A DNA stretch of 64,000 nucleotides from Steroidobacter sp. (GTDB lineage: Bacteria > Pseudomonadota > Gammaproteobacteria > Steroidobacterales > Steroidobacteraceae), in NCBI GenBank assembly GCA_025929585.1, contig JAICPY010000003.1, positions 34,217-98,216 on the forward strand. The letters are read 5' to 3'. Position numbers and translations under genes: made by a program. This document shows positions 28,223 to 39,305 of this stretch, one piece after another. Every line of letters begins with the position of its first letter. The first letter of the stretch is position 1. Under the pieces are notes generated by a model that searched no databases, was not told the DNA's origin, and worked only from the letters and a program-made list of their open reading frames with translations.

Positions 28223-29539
28223 CTACTGCGGAAACACCTGTCTTGTTCCTTGCATCTTATGCACGACGCCACGTCGCATCACAAACTCAACGCGCTCGAG
28301 CTCGGAAATATCCGCGATCGGACTTGCTGCTACCGCGATGATGTCCGCGTCTTTTCCTTTTTCGATCGTTGCGATGCGATCGGCCTTACCCAACAGCGTT
28401 GCCGCATCGATCGTCGCCGCTCGAATGGCGTCGGCGGAGCTCATACCCGCTTTGAGGAGATGATTGAACTCATCCGCGTTCTTGCCATGCTCGCGCACGC
28501 CCGCATCGGTACCGAACGCGACCTTGACACCATCGCGGATCGCCGCTGCCGCGTTCTTCGCATGCACAGCCGCCGCTTCCTCGACTTTCGCCAAAACGAC
28601 TGGCGATCGCGCTCCTGCCCGGGCTTGTGCGAGAACGGAATCGGGCACGCAAAGCGTTGGAACGAGCCACGCACCCGTGCGCTTGAATAGAAGATTCGTT
28701 TCCGCGTCCGTATAGATGCCGTGCTCGATGGAATCGACGCCGGCTTCGAGCGCTGCTTTGATGCCCTGCTTGCCGTGGGCGTGTGCTGCAACTTTGCGAC
28801 CGAACATGTGAGCCGTTTCGACGATGGCTCGCATCTCATCCGCAAACATCTGCTGCGTGAGCCCGGTGGCAGCATCGCTGGTCACTCCGCCGGTGGCGGC
28901 GAACTTGATGAGGTCCGCACCGAGCGCGATTTGTGTTCGCACCGCGCGCCGGCAATCATCGGCACCATCGCACACGTGTTCGGCAGCGTCCGCATTGCCG
29001 GCGCCATGTCCCGCAGTCACCGCAATCACTCGTCCCGATGTGTAGATCGTCGGTCCTTCGACCAGGCCCTTATTGATCGCATCGCGCAATGCCGTGACGC
29101 TGCGAATTTCCGATCCCACATCGCGAATGGTCGTGAATCCAGCTTCGAGTGTACGACGTGCATTAGCGAGACCGAGCAGCACGTAGTCGGCGCTGGTGCG
29201 TGAGCTGTGTTCCTCTGGCGAACGCATCTTGTCGCCGTCGTGAAGAATATGAACGTGCATGTCGATCAGTCCCGGCATGACGAACTGTTTGCTCAGGTCG
29301 ATGAACCGCACACCGCTTGGGGGATTGAGGAAACCTTCGTGGATCGAATCGATCTTGTCGCCGTGTATGACGATCGTCGCAGCTTTCCGCGGCTTCTCCC
29401 CAGCGTGCACCAGCAACGCACCGGCATGGATGTAAGAGATCTGTTCAGCGGGCGTTTGGCCCTGAGTTTGGGCCTGAGCAGTCAGGCTCAATGTGCAGAT
29501 AACTGCCGCGGCCGCCAGCGCGACTGGTTTGAGGTTCAT
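28223..29539 (-). CDS. Secreted amidohydrolase family protein
   Basis: Signal peptide; FVMPGLIDMHVHI, VAAHAHGKQGIKAALEAGVDSIEHG, FGTDAGV, EKGKDADIIAV. Confidence 0.92.
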   Translation of the reverse strand: MNLKPVALAAAAVICTLSLTAQAQTQGQTPAEQISYIHAGALLVHAGEKPRKAATIVIHGDKIDSIHEGFLNPPSGVRFIDLSKQFVMPGLIDMHVHILHDGDKMRSPEEHSSRTSADYVLLGLANARRTLEAGFTTIRDVGSEIRSVTALRDAINKGLVEGPTIYTSGRVIAVTAGHGAGNADAAEHVCDGADDCRRAVRTQIALGADLIKFAATGGVTSDAATGLTQQMFADEMRAIVETAHMFGRKVAAHAHGKQGIKAALEAGVDSIEHGIYTDAETNLLFKRTGAWLVPTLCVPDSVLAQARAGARSPVVLAKVEEAAAVHAKNAAAAIRDGVKVAFGTDAGVREHGKNADEFNHLLKAGMSSADAIRAATIDAATLLGKADRIATIEKGKDADIIAVAASPIADISELERVEFVMRRGVVHKMQGTRQVFPQ

Positions 29540-29797
29540 TGTTCTTTCCCGTGATTGGGCACGTGCCCTAGTTTGTGCCCCAGAGAATACGCGCAAAACG
29601 ATGGGCGGATGATCTCGCCGGCATCGAGGGACCCTGGCTGCGCTTTGTGCGTTATGCCAGGGCGCCTGCCGCCTTCCATGTCAGCGCCGGGCCGCGATCT
29701 CACGCATTGCATTGTTTCTCGACGATGCTGCAATCCCACTGTCGGTGCGGTCGCCGGTCGCCGGAGGACAGTCCTACTTACTTTGATGGAGCTTTCA

Positions 29798-31351
29798 ATG
29801 CGCTTGCCTCGTGCTCTCTTCTTGCTTCCAACGCTCTTGCTGCTAGCCGCATGCGGCAGCTCGGGCGATGATGACGATCAAGAACAAGGGGAGGCCACTC
29901 CACCGCCGCGCGGTACGCTGATCGAAAGTCCTGCGCCTCGAGTGCGCTCGGTGTCAGTTGCCGATCTCGTACTCGCGCTCGGCGGCACGCTCGAAGGTCA
30001 GCAACTATTGCAGTTCGCGGGTACGCCAGCCTGTCGCGTAGATATTCATCAACTTCGCTATCAAACGGTCGGCGTGAACGATGAGCCAACTACAGCCTCA
30101 GGCGCGTTGATGATTCCCGCGGGTGTAGACCCCGAGTGTCAGGGCGACCGTCCGGTTCTGTTGTATGCGCACGGCACGACCAGCGATAAGAGCTTCAACA
30201 TGGTCGACATCGACAATGAGGAGAATGTAGAGGCCATCTTGATGGCCGCAGCGTTTGCCGCGCGTGGCTACATCGTCGTCGCACCTAACTACGTCGGCTA
30301 CGATACTTCGAGCGCGAACTATCACCCTTATCTGAACGCCGATCAGTCTTCCAAAGACATGATCGATGCGCTTACCGCTGCGCGCTCCACTATTCCTACG
30401 CGGTTCGCACCGACAACCGACCAGAGCGGCCAGTTATTCGTGACGGGGTATTCGCAAGGTGGACACGTCGCGATGGCAACGCACCGAGCCTTGGAAGCAG
30501 CGGGCATGCCGATTACTGCTTCCGCACCCATGTCCGGACCGTATGCGCTGGCGGCATTCGGCGATGCGGTGTTCTACGGTCAGGTGAACGACGGGGCGCC
30601 TTTGTTGCTCACGATGTTGATCACGGGCTATCAACGCGCCTATGGAAATATCTATTCGAACACGACAGATGTATTCGAGCCTTCGTACGCGAGCGGGATC
30701 GAATCTTTGCTCCCAACGACGATGTCTCGCTCGCAGTTATTCGACGCAGGACATTTGCCCAACCATCAGTTGTTCAGCGACGTTCCGCCTGATCCGGCCT
30801 TCGCGCCCTATACCCCAGCAACCGAACCCGAGGACTTCGCGCCAATCTTCGAACGCGCGTTCGGCCCGGACCACTTGATCACCAATGATTTTCGCCTGGC
30901 ATACCTGCAAGATGCGCAAGCGACACCGGATCGTGCTTTCCCCACCACCACAACGGCCGCTCCAGCCGATGCACCTGCGCATCCACTGCGGCAAGCCTTC
31001 AAGACGAACGATCAGCGCAACTGGACGCCAGTTTCGCCGATGCTGTTGTGCGGCGGGAGCAATGATCCCACTGTGTTCTACTTCAATACTCAATTCATGC
31101 AGAGTTATTGGGCGCCGACATCCGCTCCCGTCACCGTGCTCGATGTCGACAGCGAGCCGACGAGCGGGGATCCTCACGAGGATTTGAAGCAGGGATTCGA
31201 GGCCGCAAAAGTGTTGGTCGCTGCGAATGCAGTTGCCGAAGGTGCGACGGATTTGGGAGAAGCTGCAGTGCTCGAGACATATCACGCGGGGCTGGTCGCG
31301 CCATTTTGTCTAACTGCAGTCGGCGGTTATTTCGATGATCTGGTGCAGTGA
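29798..31351 (+). CDS. Alpha/beta-hydrolase-fold lipoprotein (secretory lipase-like)
   Basis: LLLLAACGSSGDDD lipobox; nucleophile elbow VTGYSQGGHVAMATH; start at ATG 29798. Confidence 0.82.
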   Translation: MRLPRALFLLPTLLLLAACGSSGDDDDQEQGEATPPPRGTLIESPAPRVRSVSVADLVLALGGTLEGQQLLQFAGTPACRVDIHQLRYQTVGVNDEPTTASGALMIPAGVDPECQGDRPVLLYAHGTTSDKSFNMVDIDNEENVEAILMAAAFAARGYIVVAPNYVGYDTSSANYHPYLNADQSSKDMIDALTAARSTIPTRFAPTTDQSGQLFVTGYSQGGHVAMATHRALEAAGMPITASAPMSGPYALAAFGDAVFYGQVNDGAPLLLTMLITGYQRAYGNIYSNTTDVFEPSYASGIESLLPTTMSRSQLFDAGHLPNHQLFSDVPPDPAFAPYTPATEPEDFAPIFERAFGPDHLITNDFRLAYLQDAQATPDRAFPTTTTAAPADAPAHPLRQAFKTNDQRNWTPVSPMLLCGGSNDPTVFYFNTQFMQSYWAPTSAPVTVLDVDSEPTSGDPHEDLKQGFEAAKVLVAANAVAEGATDLGEAAVLETYHAGLVAPFCLTAVGGYFDDLVQ

Positions 31352-31355
31352 GAGA

Positions 31356-31490
31356 TGGGGGCTGGGGACTGGGGATTAGGGATTAGGGACTAGGGACTAG
31401 AGATTGAGAAGAGAGTGATGCGCTCTCACCTTGTCTAATCCGCAGGTCGCATCTGCAGTCCCCAGTCCCCGCTCCGCGATCCCAGTCCCG
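31356..31490. repeat. Inverted GGGGACTGGGGATTA / CCCAGTC array
   Basis: GGGGGCTGGGGACTGGGGATTAGGGATTAGGGACTAGGGACTAG versus GCAGTCCCCAGTCCCCGCTCCGCGATCCCAGTCCCG. Confidence 0.85.
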
Positions 31491-31567
31491 CAACTAAGGT
31501 CGGAGGAAAAAACGAACAGAGTGTGCAAAACTCCGCGGTCCGTCCGTTAAGAATTTGGAGAAGAATA

Positions 31568-33508
31568 ATGCCGGATGTTCGCAATCTACTCGCGCTCGTG
31601 TTGCTTTCGATATCCACGGCCGCCGGCGCCGCAGACGCGATTTTCGATGAAATGTTTCAGGACCATGCGGTGCTTCAGCGCGATCGTTCGGTTCCGGTTT
31701 GGGGAATCGCTCAGCCGAACGAACAAGTCGTTGTGACATTTCGTGGCCAGCAAACTTCAGTGCAGAGCGATGCGAAGGGCGAGTGGCGCGTGCAGTTGCC
31801 TGCCACACCTGCCGGTGGCCCATACGAGCTCGCTGTGCGAACGGCTTCCGGTGCAGAGCAAAAATTGAACGACATTCTGGTTGGCGATGTTTGGGTGTGT
31901 TCGGGCCAATCGAACATGGAGATGCAAGTTAGAAGCTCGCTCAATGCCTATGGCGAGATTCAGCGTGCCTCCAACGATTCGATTCGACTGCTCACCATAT
32001 CGCGCACCACGAGTGCAACGCCTGAGCATACTTTCGCAACCCCTGTGCGATGGCAGGCGGTCACTCCCGAGAGCATCGCGGATTTCTCGGCGGTCTGTTT
32101 TTACTTTGCGCGCGAGTTGCAAAAGCATGTCGACGTGCCGATGGGATTGATCCATGCATCGTGGGGCGGCTCGAAGATCGAGCCTTGGATGAGCGTAGAA
32201 GCCCTGCGAGCAGCAGGCGGCTATGAAAAGAACTTGAACATCCTCGAGCTGCGAGGTTCGCAACCCAAAGCGGCCATCAAAGAATGGAGCCGGGTGTGGG
32301 AAAGCTGGTGGGCCACCAAGAACGCGGGACAACAACCCTGGCTCGGCAAGAGCGAAGGTGTATGGGCGAGGGCGCCTCACGAACTGAGTCACTGGGAAGG
32401 CTGGGGCGTGACGCCTCTCGCGCAGTTCAATGGAATGGTTTGGCTGCGAGCGAATGTCGAGCTCACCGCCAAGCAGGCAAAGCAGGCGGCAACGCTGGGA
32501 TTAGGCTGGGTAGACGATGTCGACATGACGTGGCTCAACGGCAAGGCCATCGGCAGCACCGCCGGACCCGACACTGAACGAAATTATTCGATCGACAAAG
32601 GCCTGCTGCGGACCGGCGTGAACACCATCGTGGTGAACGCCCTAGATCTCTGGGGACCTGGCGGCATGTACGGGCCGTCGGAAAGTCGTGCGCTGAAGCT
32701 GCAGGATGGCACCGTGATTCCGCTCGACGGACGTTGGGAATACACAATCGTGCCCATTTCGATCGGCCAGCCACCTCGAGCGCCTTGGGATTCAACCGCC
32801 GGATTGTCGGTGATCGGCAATGCGATGATCGCGCCGTTGGGTCACTATCGAGCGCGTGGAGTGCTCTGGTACCAAGGCGAATCGAACTGGGATGAACCGC
32901 AGCGCTATCAAGGATTGCTCGCGGCCTGGATGAAAGATTGGCGGGCGCGCTTCGGTGAGGACGCAGCGTTCCTGATCGTGCAACTCGCGAATTTCGGACC
33001 GGCACCGAGCGAGCCGACAGAAAGCGGCTGGGCTGGAGTACGCGAATCGCAACGGCTCGCGGTCGCTAACGACAAGAATGCGGGTCTGGCTGTCGCCATC
33101 GATCTTGGAGATCGATACGACATCCATCCTGCGAACAAGCAACAAGTCGGCTACCGATTGGCGCGCGCGGCACGTCACGTCGTGTACGGCGAGTCGATTA
33201 CGCCGTCAGGACCAGTCCCAGTCAAAGCGGAACGCAGCGGCGACGAAGTCGTGATTTCATTCGAGGATGTCGATGACGGTCTCGTGACTTACAGCTCCGA
33301 TCGAGCCATCGGCTTCGAGCTTTGTGGAAACGGGCTCAACAGCTGTCGCTATGCCGGGGCGCGTGTGGAAGGCAACACCGTACGAGTCTCTGGTGCGAAA
33401 GCCACCGACGAGCGCGTACGTTTCTGCTGGGCGGATAGTCCAGTCTGCAATCTGTACGATGGTGCCGCGCTGCCTGCTGGTCCATTCGAGATGGACATAG
33501 GTTATTAG
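31568..33508 (+). CDS. Sialate O-acetylesterase (SASA family)
   Basis: FQDHAVLQRDRSVPVWG, CSGQSNMEM, WYQGESNWDEPQRYQGLL, DLGDRYDIHPANKQQVGYRLA. Confidence 0.93.
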   Translation: MPDVRNLLALVLLSISTAAGAADAIFDEMFQDHAVLQRDRSVPVWGIAQPNEQVVVTFRGQQTSVQSDAKGEWRVQLPATPAGGPYELAVRTASGAEQKLNDILVGDVWVCSGQSNMEMQVRSSLNAYGEIQRASNDSIRLLTISRTTSATPEHTFATPVRWQAVTPESIADFSAVCFYFARELQKHVDVPMGLIHASWGGSKIEPWMSVEALRAAGGYEKNLNILELRGSQPKAAIKEWSRVWESWWATKNAGQQPWLGKSEGVWARAPHELSHWEGWGVTPLAQFNGMVWLRANVELTAKQAKQAATLGLGWVDDVDMTWLNGKAIGSTAGPDTERNYSIDKGLLRTGVNTIVVNALDLWGPGGMYGPSESRALKLQDGTVIPLDGRWEYTIVPISIGQPPRAPWDSTAGLSVIGNAMIAPLGHYRARGVLWYQGESNWDEPQRYQGLLAAWMKDWRARFGEDAAFLIVQLANFGPAPSEPTESGWAGVRESQRLAVANDKNAGLAVAIDLGDRYDIHPANKQQVGYRLARAARHVVYGESITPSGPVPVKAERSGDEVVISFEDVDDGLVTYSSDRAIGFELCGNGLNSCRYAGARVEGNTVRVSGAKATDERVRFCWADSPVCNLYDGAALPAGPFEMDIGY

Positions 33509-33954
33509 TGATGTGATGAGGTGATGAGGTGATGAGGCCAGAAAGGCATGGACCTCATCAGTTGATTTTTTCCGGTAGGCAAGACTAAACATTCTCTCGC
33601 TGCGCTATTGAGGCTCCTCCCAAGCCCTCCTTCCGTAAACGGCATGGAGAAGCAGAAAAGTCTGGGGTTGATTACAGAAGGAAGGATCCGACAAAGAGGT
33701 TGGCACTCGAGCCATTTCTTTGCCCCGTCGCCCTCGCCTGCGCAAGGGCGACGAAAGTAGTGACACTTGTGTAGTCGTCCGTTTCTGTGGATACCTATGT
33801 CGTAAACGGGAGGGAACTCGATCGTCTCTCATTTGACTCTCTTCGTTCTGCGGTCGCGAGAGACTGCTCGGATCTCGTCGGTGTTCACACCACTGCGCCC
33901 ACCGAACGTGCGCGTTAGACTGCGCCGCTTCCGCTCAGCAGATGAGGTGGACCG

Positions 33955-34362
33955 ATGAGCACGAAGGCGTATCAAGGCAGCTGTCACTGTGGGAAAGTTC
34001 GCTTCGAAGCGGACATCGACCTGAGTGCCGGTACGGGCAAATGTAATTGCACCATGTGCAGCAAGATTCGCAAGTGGGCTGCGCAAGCAAAGCCGGATGC
34101 GTTTCGTCTTCTCTCGGATCCTGGGGATCTAGGTGATTATGGCTTTGGTTCGAACATTCAGCGGCATCTATTCTGCAAGCACTGCGGGGTGCACACGTTC
34201 GGTCACGGCAACATTCCGCAGCTCGGCGGTGAGTATTATTCGATCAATCTGCCGTGCCTCGATAACCTCGATCCGACCGAGCTCGCCGAAGCGCCCGTGC
34301 GATACTTGAATGGCCGCGACAACGACTGGTTCCACACGCCGAAGGAAACTCGGCATCTGTGA
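33955..34362 (+). CDS. GFA (glutathione-dependent formaldehyde-activating / CENP-V) family protein
   Basis: YQGSCHCGKVRFEADIDLSAGTGKCNCTMCSK, HLFCKHCGVHTFGHGN. Confidence 0.93.
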   Translation: MSTKAYQGSCHCGKVRFEADIDLSAGTGKCNCTMCSKIRKWAAQAKPDAFRLLSDPGDLGDYGFGSNIQRHLFCKHCGVHTFGHGNIPQLGGEYYSINLPCLDNLDPTELAEAPVRYLNGRDNDWFHTPKETRHL

Positions 34363-34417
34363 CTTCGATGCGAGCGGCGCACCGAGCTTGCATCCACACG
34401 AGGACTGTCGACCACCG

Positions 34418-35458
34418 ATGAGCGACTCTGCTCTTGAAACACTTTTCTGGCCGTTCATCGAAGAGCGACTAACCTGGCCGGAGCAAGACACTCTATTCCT
34501 GCGCGCGAGGGATGGATGGCCTCTGCGTCAGCGTCCTTGGCCGCATCTTGTCTGTGAACAGACGTTCAAGCCCGACTTCGATGCGCTGCGACGGGGCGGA
34601 TTTGCAGTCACCGATGGGTCGGATGAGCCTTCGCAGGGGAAGTTCGCTTTGGTGCTCGTGTTGCCACCGAGACAACGAGACGAGGCGCGAGCCTTGTTCG
34701 CGCGTGCGGTCGATCTTGCCAGCCCAGGGGGCCAGGTGATTGCTTGTATGAGCAACAACGAAGGTGCGCGCTCCGGTGAAGGGGATCTCGCTCAACTCGC
34801 GGGGCCGCTCGAGGTCGCGAGCAAGAATAAATGCAGAGTCTTTTGGAGTGCGCCTTTGCAAGGTGCGCTCGATGAAGCATTGCTGAGTCGATGGCGTGCA
34901 TTGGATGCGCCTCGTCAAATCGAGGCGGGCCGATTCGTGAGCCGACCGGGAATATTCGCGTGGGACCGTATCGATCTCGCTTCCGAGCTGCTGGCGAAAC
35001 ATCTTCCGAAGGATTTATCCGGCCACGCCGCGGATCTTGGCGGAGGTTTCGGTTATTTATCTGCGGAGCTGCTCGAGCGTTGTCCTGGTATCACTTCGCT
35101 GGATCTTTACGAGGCCGAGAAGCGGGCACTCGATCTTGCTCGTCAGAATCTCGCCCCGTACGCATCGCGCGCAACGCTCTCGTTTCACTGGCACGATGTA
35201 ACCAGCGGGCTGTCGCGAAAGTACGATGCCATCATCACGAATCCCCCGTTCCATGCGCAGCGCGGAGTAGATCGTCCTGATATCGGGCGGCGGTTCATCT
35301 CGGTCGCAGCGGAATCGCTCAAGCCACGCGGTCGATTATGGCTAGTGGCCAATCGACACCTGCCCTATGAATCGATACTCACCGAGGAGTTCGCTCACGT
35401 TCGCACCGTCACTCAGCAGCATGGATTCAAAATCGTCGAAGGTGTGAAGCGAGGCTGA
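34418..35458 (+). CDS. RsmC/RlmG-like 16S/23S rRNA (guanine) methyltransferase
   Basis: DLGGGFGYLSAELL, DAIITNPPFH motif of MTS-domain methyltransferases; start at ATG 34418. Confidence 0.8.
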   Translation: MSDSALETLFWPFIEERLTWPEQDTLFLRARDGWPLRQRPWPHLVCEQTFKPDFDALRRGGFAVTDGSDEPSQGKFALVLVLPPRQRDEARALFARAVDLASPGGQVIACMSNNEGARSGEGDLAQLAGPLEVASKNKCRVFWSAPLQGALDEALLSRWRALDAPRQIEAGRFVSRPGIFAWDRIDLASELLAKHLPKDLSGHAADLGGGFGYLSAELLERCPGITSLDLYEAEKRALDLARQNLAPYASRATLSFHWHDVTSGLSRKYDAIITNPPFHAQRGVDRPDIGRRFISVAAESLKPRGRLWLVANRHLPYESILTEEFAHVRTVTQQHGFKIVEGVKRG

Positions 35459-36195
35459 TGACGATGAAAGCCCTAAAGCTCATCGCCAATCTCGGCTATG
35501 GCAGCCGCAAGGACGTCGCGGCAATTTTCCGCGAGGGACGCATCACCGATGCGAACGGCGAGGTGCTGTATGCCGACGATCAGGTCGAACATGCCAATGT
35601 GCAAATCGACGGCGAGCCGCTGGATCCGCCGTTTCCGCTGACGTTGATGCTTCACAAGCCAGTTGGCTACACCTGCTCGACGAAGGACCCCGGGGCGATC
35701 ATCTATGAGTTGCTGCCGCACCGTTTTCGACTTCGATCGCCATTGCTCGCGTCAGTCGGGCGGTTGGATCGAGAGACGACCGGTCTGTTGTTGATGACCG
35801 ATGACGGTGCGTTGCTGCACAAGATTGTCTCGCCGCGTTCCAAGTTGGAGAAGGTTTACGACGTTACGCTGGCGCGCGATCTGCGAGGTGACGAGGCGAA
35901 GACATTCGCAAGCGGCAAACTGAAACTCGAATCCGAGCGTGAGCCGCTCGCTCCAGCCACGCTTGAAGTTCTAGGACCGCGCCAAGCGAGACTGATCTTG
36001 ACGGAAGGCCGCTATCATCAGGCTCGACGCATGTTCGCGGCCGTCGGCAATCATGTCGAGGCGCTGCATCGAAGCCGCATCGGCGGGTTGACGCTCGGGG
36101 ATTTGGAGGAAGGAAACTGGCGGGTCTTGCAGGAGCGAGATCTTGCACGACTGTTTGCGAAAGACTCACGTCAGGGTGATGAGATGATGACGTGA
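35458..36195 (+). CDS. rsuA: RsuA-type rRNA pseudouridine synthase
   Basis: S4-like N-terminus; LMLHKPVGYTCST; catalytic VGRLDRETTGLLLMTDDG; EGRYHQARRMFAAVGNHVEALHR; start may be 35464. Confidence 0.85.
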   Translation: MTMKALKLIANLGYGSRKDVAAIFREGRITDANGEVLYADDQVEHANVQIDGEPLDPPFPLTLMLHKPVGYTCSTKDPGAIIYELLPHRFRLRSPLLASVGRLDRETTGLLLMTDDGALLHKIVSPRSKLEKVYDVTLARDLRGDEAKTFASGKLKLESEREPLAPATLEVLGPRQARLILTEGRYHQARRMFAAVGNHVEALHRSRIGGLTLGDLEEGNWRVLQERDLARLFAKDSRQGDEMMT

Positions 36196-36331
36196 TAAGG
36201 TGATGACGCCAGAAGGTCGTCCTTACAAATCCCGCTGTACCGCCCGCTAGTCAGTACTTCTGCCCCTGCGCCCATCTCTCGGCCGCGCTTACACTTCCGG
36301 CCTTCATCATCGTCCGATGCCTTGATTCATC

Positions 36332-37483
36332 ATGACCTTCACACTATCTCAGCGCGCGCAGAAGCTCACGAGCTCGGCTATTCGTGAAATCCTCAAGGTC
36401 ACCGAAAGACCGGAAGTGATTTCGTTCGCCGGTGGACTGCCTTCGCCCGACACATTTCCGGTAGAGCGCCTGCGCGAGCACACTCAACGGGTCTTGCAAG
36501 AGACGCCGACTGCCGCTCTGCAGTACGGGCCGACCGAAGGGTACATGGCGTTGCGGGAATGGATTGCTGCGAGACATTCGAGCTCCGCTTCCAACGTGCT
36601 CGTGACGACTGGATCGCAGCAAGGCTTGGACCTGCTCGGAAAAGTCTTGATCGATACTGCCAGTCGAGTGCTGGTCGAGACGCCGACGTATCTGGGTGCA
36701 TTACAGGCATTCTCAATGTGCGAACCCCAGTTCGTGTCCGTGCCGTCGGACGAGAATGGACCCGTGTCGGCGTCGCTCGCCGAGCTCGCGCGCGATGCGC
36801 GATTCATGTACTGCTTGCCCAATTTCCAAAATCCGACCGGCCGACGAATTCCGTTGGAGCGACGCCAGCAGTTGGTCGACATCGCGGCGAACCAAGGACT
36901 GTTGCTGCTGGAAGACGATCCCTACGGCGCGTTGTCATATAGCGGGGATGCACTGCCCACGATGCATTCCATGAATCCCGATCAGGTCGTGCATATGGGA
37001 TCGTTTTCCAAGGTGCTCGCGCCGGGTTTGCGCGTCGGTTATGTGATCGCACCGCAAAGCTTGCATCGCAAGCTCGTTCAGGCGAAGCAGGCGGCTGACC
37101 TGCACACGCCGAGTTTCACCCAGCGCATCGTCTACGAAAGCATCAAAGATGGGTTTCTCGACGAGCACATCCCGACGATCCGAAAGCTGTATGGCGAGCG
37201 ATGCACAGCAATGCTCAGCGCAATGAGCAGATATTTTCCTGCCGGAGTGCAATGGAATCGGCCCGAAGGCGGAATGTTCATATGGGTCACACTCCCCATG
37301 GGCATGGACAGCACGAAGCTTTTGGAGCGCGCAATCGCAGCCAATGTCGCATTCGTGCCTGGTGCGCCATTTTTCGCCAACAACCCTCAGGCGAATACGT
37401 TGCGGTTATCTTTCGTCACGGTGCCGCCGGACAAGATTGAAACCGGTGTGAAGATTCTGGGTAGCTTGCTCGAGTCGACGTGA
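36332..37483 (+). CDS. PLP-dependent aminotransferase (2-aminoadipate transaminase-like, fold type I)
   Basis: VISFAGGLPSPDTFP, YCLPNFQNPTGR, GSFSKVLAPGLRVGY. Confidence 0.92.
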   Translation: MTFTLSQRAQKLTSSAIREILKVTERPEVISFAGGLPSPDTFPVERLREHTQRVLQETPTAALQYGPTEGYMALREWIAARHSSSASNVLVTTGSQQGLDLLGKVLIDTASRVLVETPTYLGALQAFSMCEPQFVSVPSDENGPVSASLAELARDARFMYCLPNFQNPTGRRIPLERRQQLVDIAANQGLLLLEDDPYGALSYSGDALPTMHSMNPDQVVHMGSFSKVLAPGLRVGYVIAPQSLHRKLVQAKQAADLHTPSFTQRIVYESIKDGFLDEHIPTIRKLYGERCTAMLSAMSRYFPAGVQWNRPEGGMFIWVTLPMGMDSTKLLERAIAANVAFVPGAPFFANNPQANTLRLSFVTVPPDKIETGVKILGSLLEST

Positions 37484-37510
37484 CTGGGCGAACCAATTGA
37501 GCGAATGCCG

Positions 37511-39286
37511 TTAGGCTGCGCCCGCTTGCTGTTCGGTCCGCTCCGCAAGACTCTCGATGCTGCCACGCTTCAAGTCATAGGCAACAACGCAGTTGCGCCC
37601 CTCGCGCTTCGCTTGATAAAGCGCCGAGTCGGCATGCGCAAGCAGCATTCGCAACTCATACCCGGAGATCTTCGTCGAGGCGATTCCAAAACTGGCGGTC
37701 ACGTTCGAGTGCATGCCGAACTCGACCGCCGTTACCGATTCGATCGCAGCACGCAACTGATCGCACCGTTGACGTGCCACGTCCAGCTCGCAACCTGCGA
37801 GCACGATGCCGAATTCTTCGCCGCCGAATCGTCCGAACAAGTCTTGCGGGCGCATCTGACTTTGGCAAACGTCGACTGCCTTCTTGAGAACGAAATCTCC
37901 CGCCGCATGGCCGTAACGGTCGTTGATGGCTTTGAAATAGTCCAGATCGCACAGCACGACGCAAAGCTCCTGTTCGTTCTTGCGGCCAAGCTCGAGCAAT
38001 TGCCCCGCGCGATCGATGAAATGCGGTCGATTCGCGATGCCGGTCAAACCGTCCTTCTGCGAAAGGCGCATGAAGTGCATCTGCAGGCGCTTGGTTTTGT
38101 AGGCCCATAAGGCGATGAAAGCGAGAATGGAAACGAGCAGCGCGATGTATAGGCGGTTGTTCTCGCGTTCCAGCTGCAGGATCTCGTTCTGCTTGTTGAG
38201 CGCATCGATTTGCAGTTGATTCGCGAGGATCTCGTGTTTGACTTTCTCGTAAGCGATCTGTCGCGCGCTGACGTCGTCTAAGTACGCTCTGCTGGCGATC
38301 ATATACTTCGTCTGATAATTCAAGGCCAGCTTGAAGTCACCGCGCTCCTGCGCCAATTCGTAAAGCAACTTGTACGCGGCCACTCCGGGCGCAGTGTGCT
38401 GTTCTTGAACTCCGTTCTCGATGGCACTTAGCGCATGCCGCCGAGCCATGTTCGGGTTCCCTGATCGATGGTACGCGGCCGCCAACAGCGAATCGTATTC
38501 GGCAGTTAGATGCGGATAGCGACTCTCGAGAACCTCACCGTAGTGCTCATTTAGAAACTTAACGGCGGTTCCGAAGCGCCCCTGATCGATGTGCAGATGG
38601 GCGATGTAAGTGCGAATCTGATTCGCGTAAATCGTCTCGCCGATTTGCTCGCATGAATCGACAGCATCGATCAGTTCATCGGTAATCTCGGTTAGCTTGC
38701 CGCTTTTATACAAGGCTTCGAACTTGAGCTGTCCGCCGTTGCACGTGCCTCGACCGGCCCAGTTCTCTTCGATGAGTCGAGAGGCGTATCTGAGGCCAAG
38801 CTCATATTCCCCTACTTGGTTGTAAAGATATGCTGCAACTCCCAAACCTTGCTCGCGTGCGGTTCCGTCCGGAATGCTTGGCAGCAGATCCAGAACGCCA
38901 CTGAGTTTGCTGAAAGCTTCCTTGTAGCGCGTGGCCAGCGCCAGCACGTTCACGACGGTCGTACCGGCACGGAAGCGAAGCGTCGGATCGGAGGATTCCG
39001 TCGCTACGTCTTGCAACAAAGGAATGGATGCCTCGTATTTTCCGTCATAGACGTGCTTCCAGCCTTGCAGATAGCGCAAGTAGTGTCGCTGTTTTTCAGA
39101 AAGAGCTTCGGATTGTCGATCCAGTTTTCCCAACAAAGAAACGAAGCCGGCGTGATCTGAGGTCTTGATTTGATCGGCCCGCCTCAGAAGCTCAGCAGCC
39201 GGTTCAGCGCTCTGAGCTGAAAGTACCGTGGAAAGAAGCCAGCAAAAAAGGAAGAGCCCGCCTCGCAGTCCTCGCGAGGCAGGCAT
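37511..39286 (-). CDS. TPR-like sensor plus TM plus GGDEF diguanylate cyclase
   Basis: RFGGEEFGIVLAGC active site; RPQD at the expected I-site spacing; signal peptide and helical repeats; ORF runs to 39322. Confidence 0.9.
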   Translation of the reverse strand: MPASRGLRGGLFLFCWLLSTVLSAQSAEPAAELLRRADQIKTSDHAGFVSLLGKLDRQSEALSEKQRHYLRYLQGWKHVYDGKYEASIPLLQDVATESSDPTLRFRAGTTVVNVLALATRYKEAFSKLSGVLDLLPSIPDGTAREQGLGVAAYLYNQVGEYELGLRYASRLIEENWAGRGTCNGGQLKFEALYKSGKLTEITDELIDAVDSCEQIGETIYANQIRTYIAHLHIDQGRFGTAVKFLNEHYGEVLESRYPHLTAEYDSLLAAAYHRSGNPNMARRHALSAIENGVQEQHTAPGVAAYKLLYELAQERGDFKLALNYQTKYMIASRAYLDDVSARQIAYEKVKHEILANQLQIDALNKQNEILQLERENNRLYIALLVSILAFIALWAYKTKRLQMHFMRLSQKDGLTGIANRPHFIDRAGQLLELGRKNEQELCVVLCDLDYFKAINDRYGHAAGDFVLKKAVDVCQSQMRPQDLFGRFGGEEFGIVLAGCELDVARQRCDQLRAAIESVTAVEFGMHSNVTASFGIASTKISGYELRMLLAHADSALYQAKREGRNCVVAYDLKRGSIESLAERTEQQAGAA

Positions 39287-39305
39287 GACAGAGAAACGGG
39301 TCGCT

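Noticed and set aside
37511-39286. GGDEF protein as a dedicated part of the borosin pathway
   Set aside because: Only adjacency supports it; domain content is a general signalling enzyme, so I note it as a neighbour only
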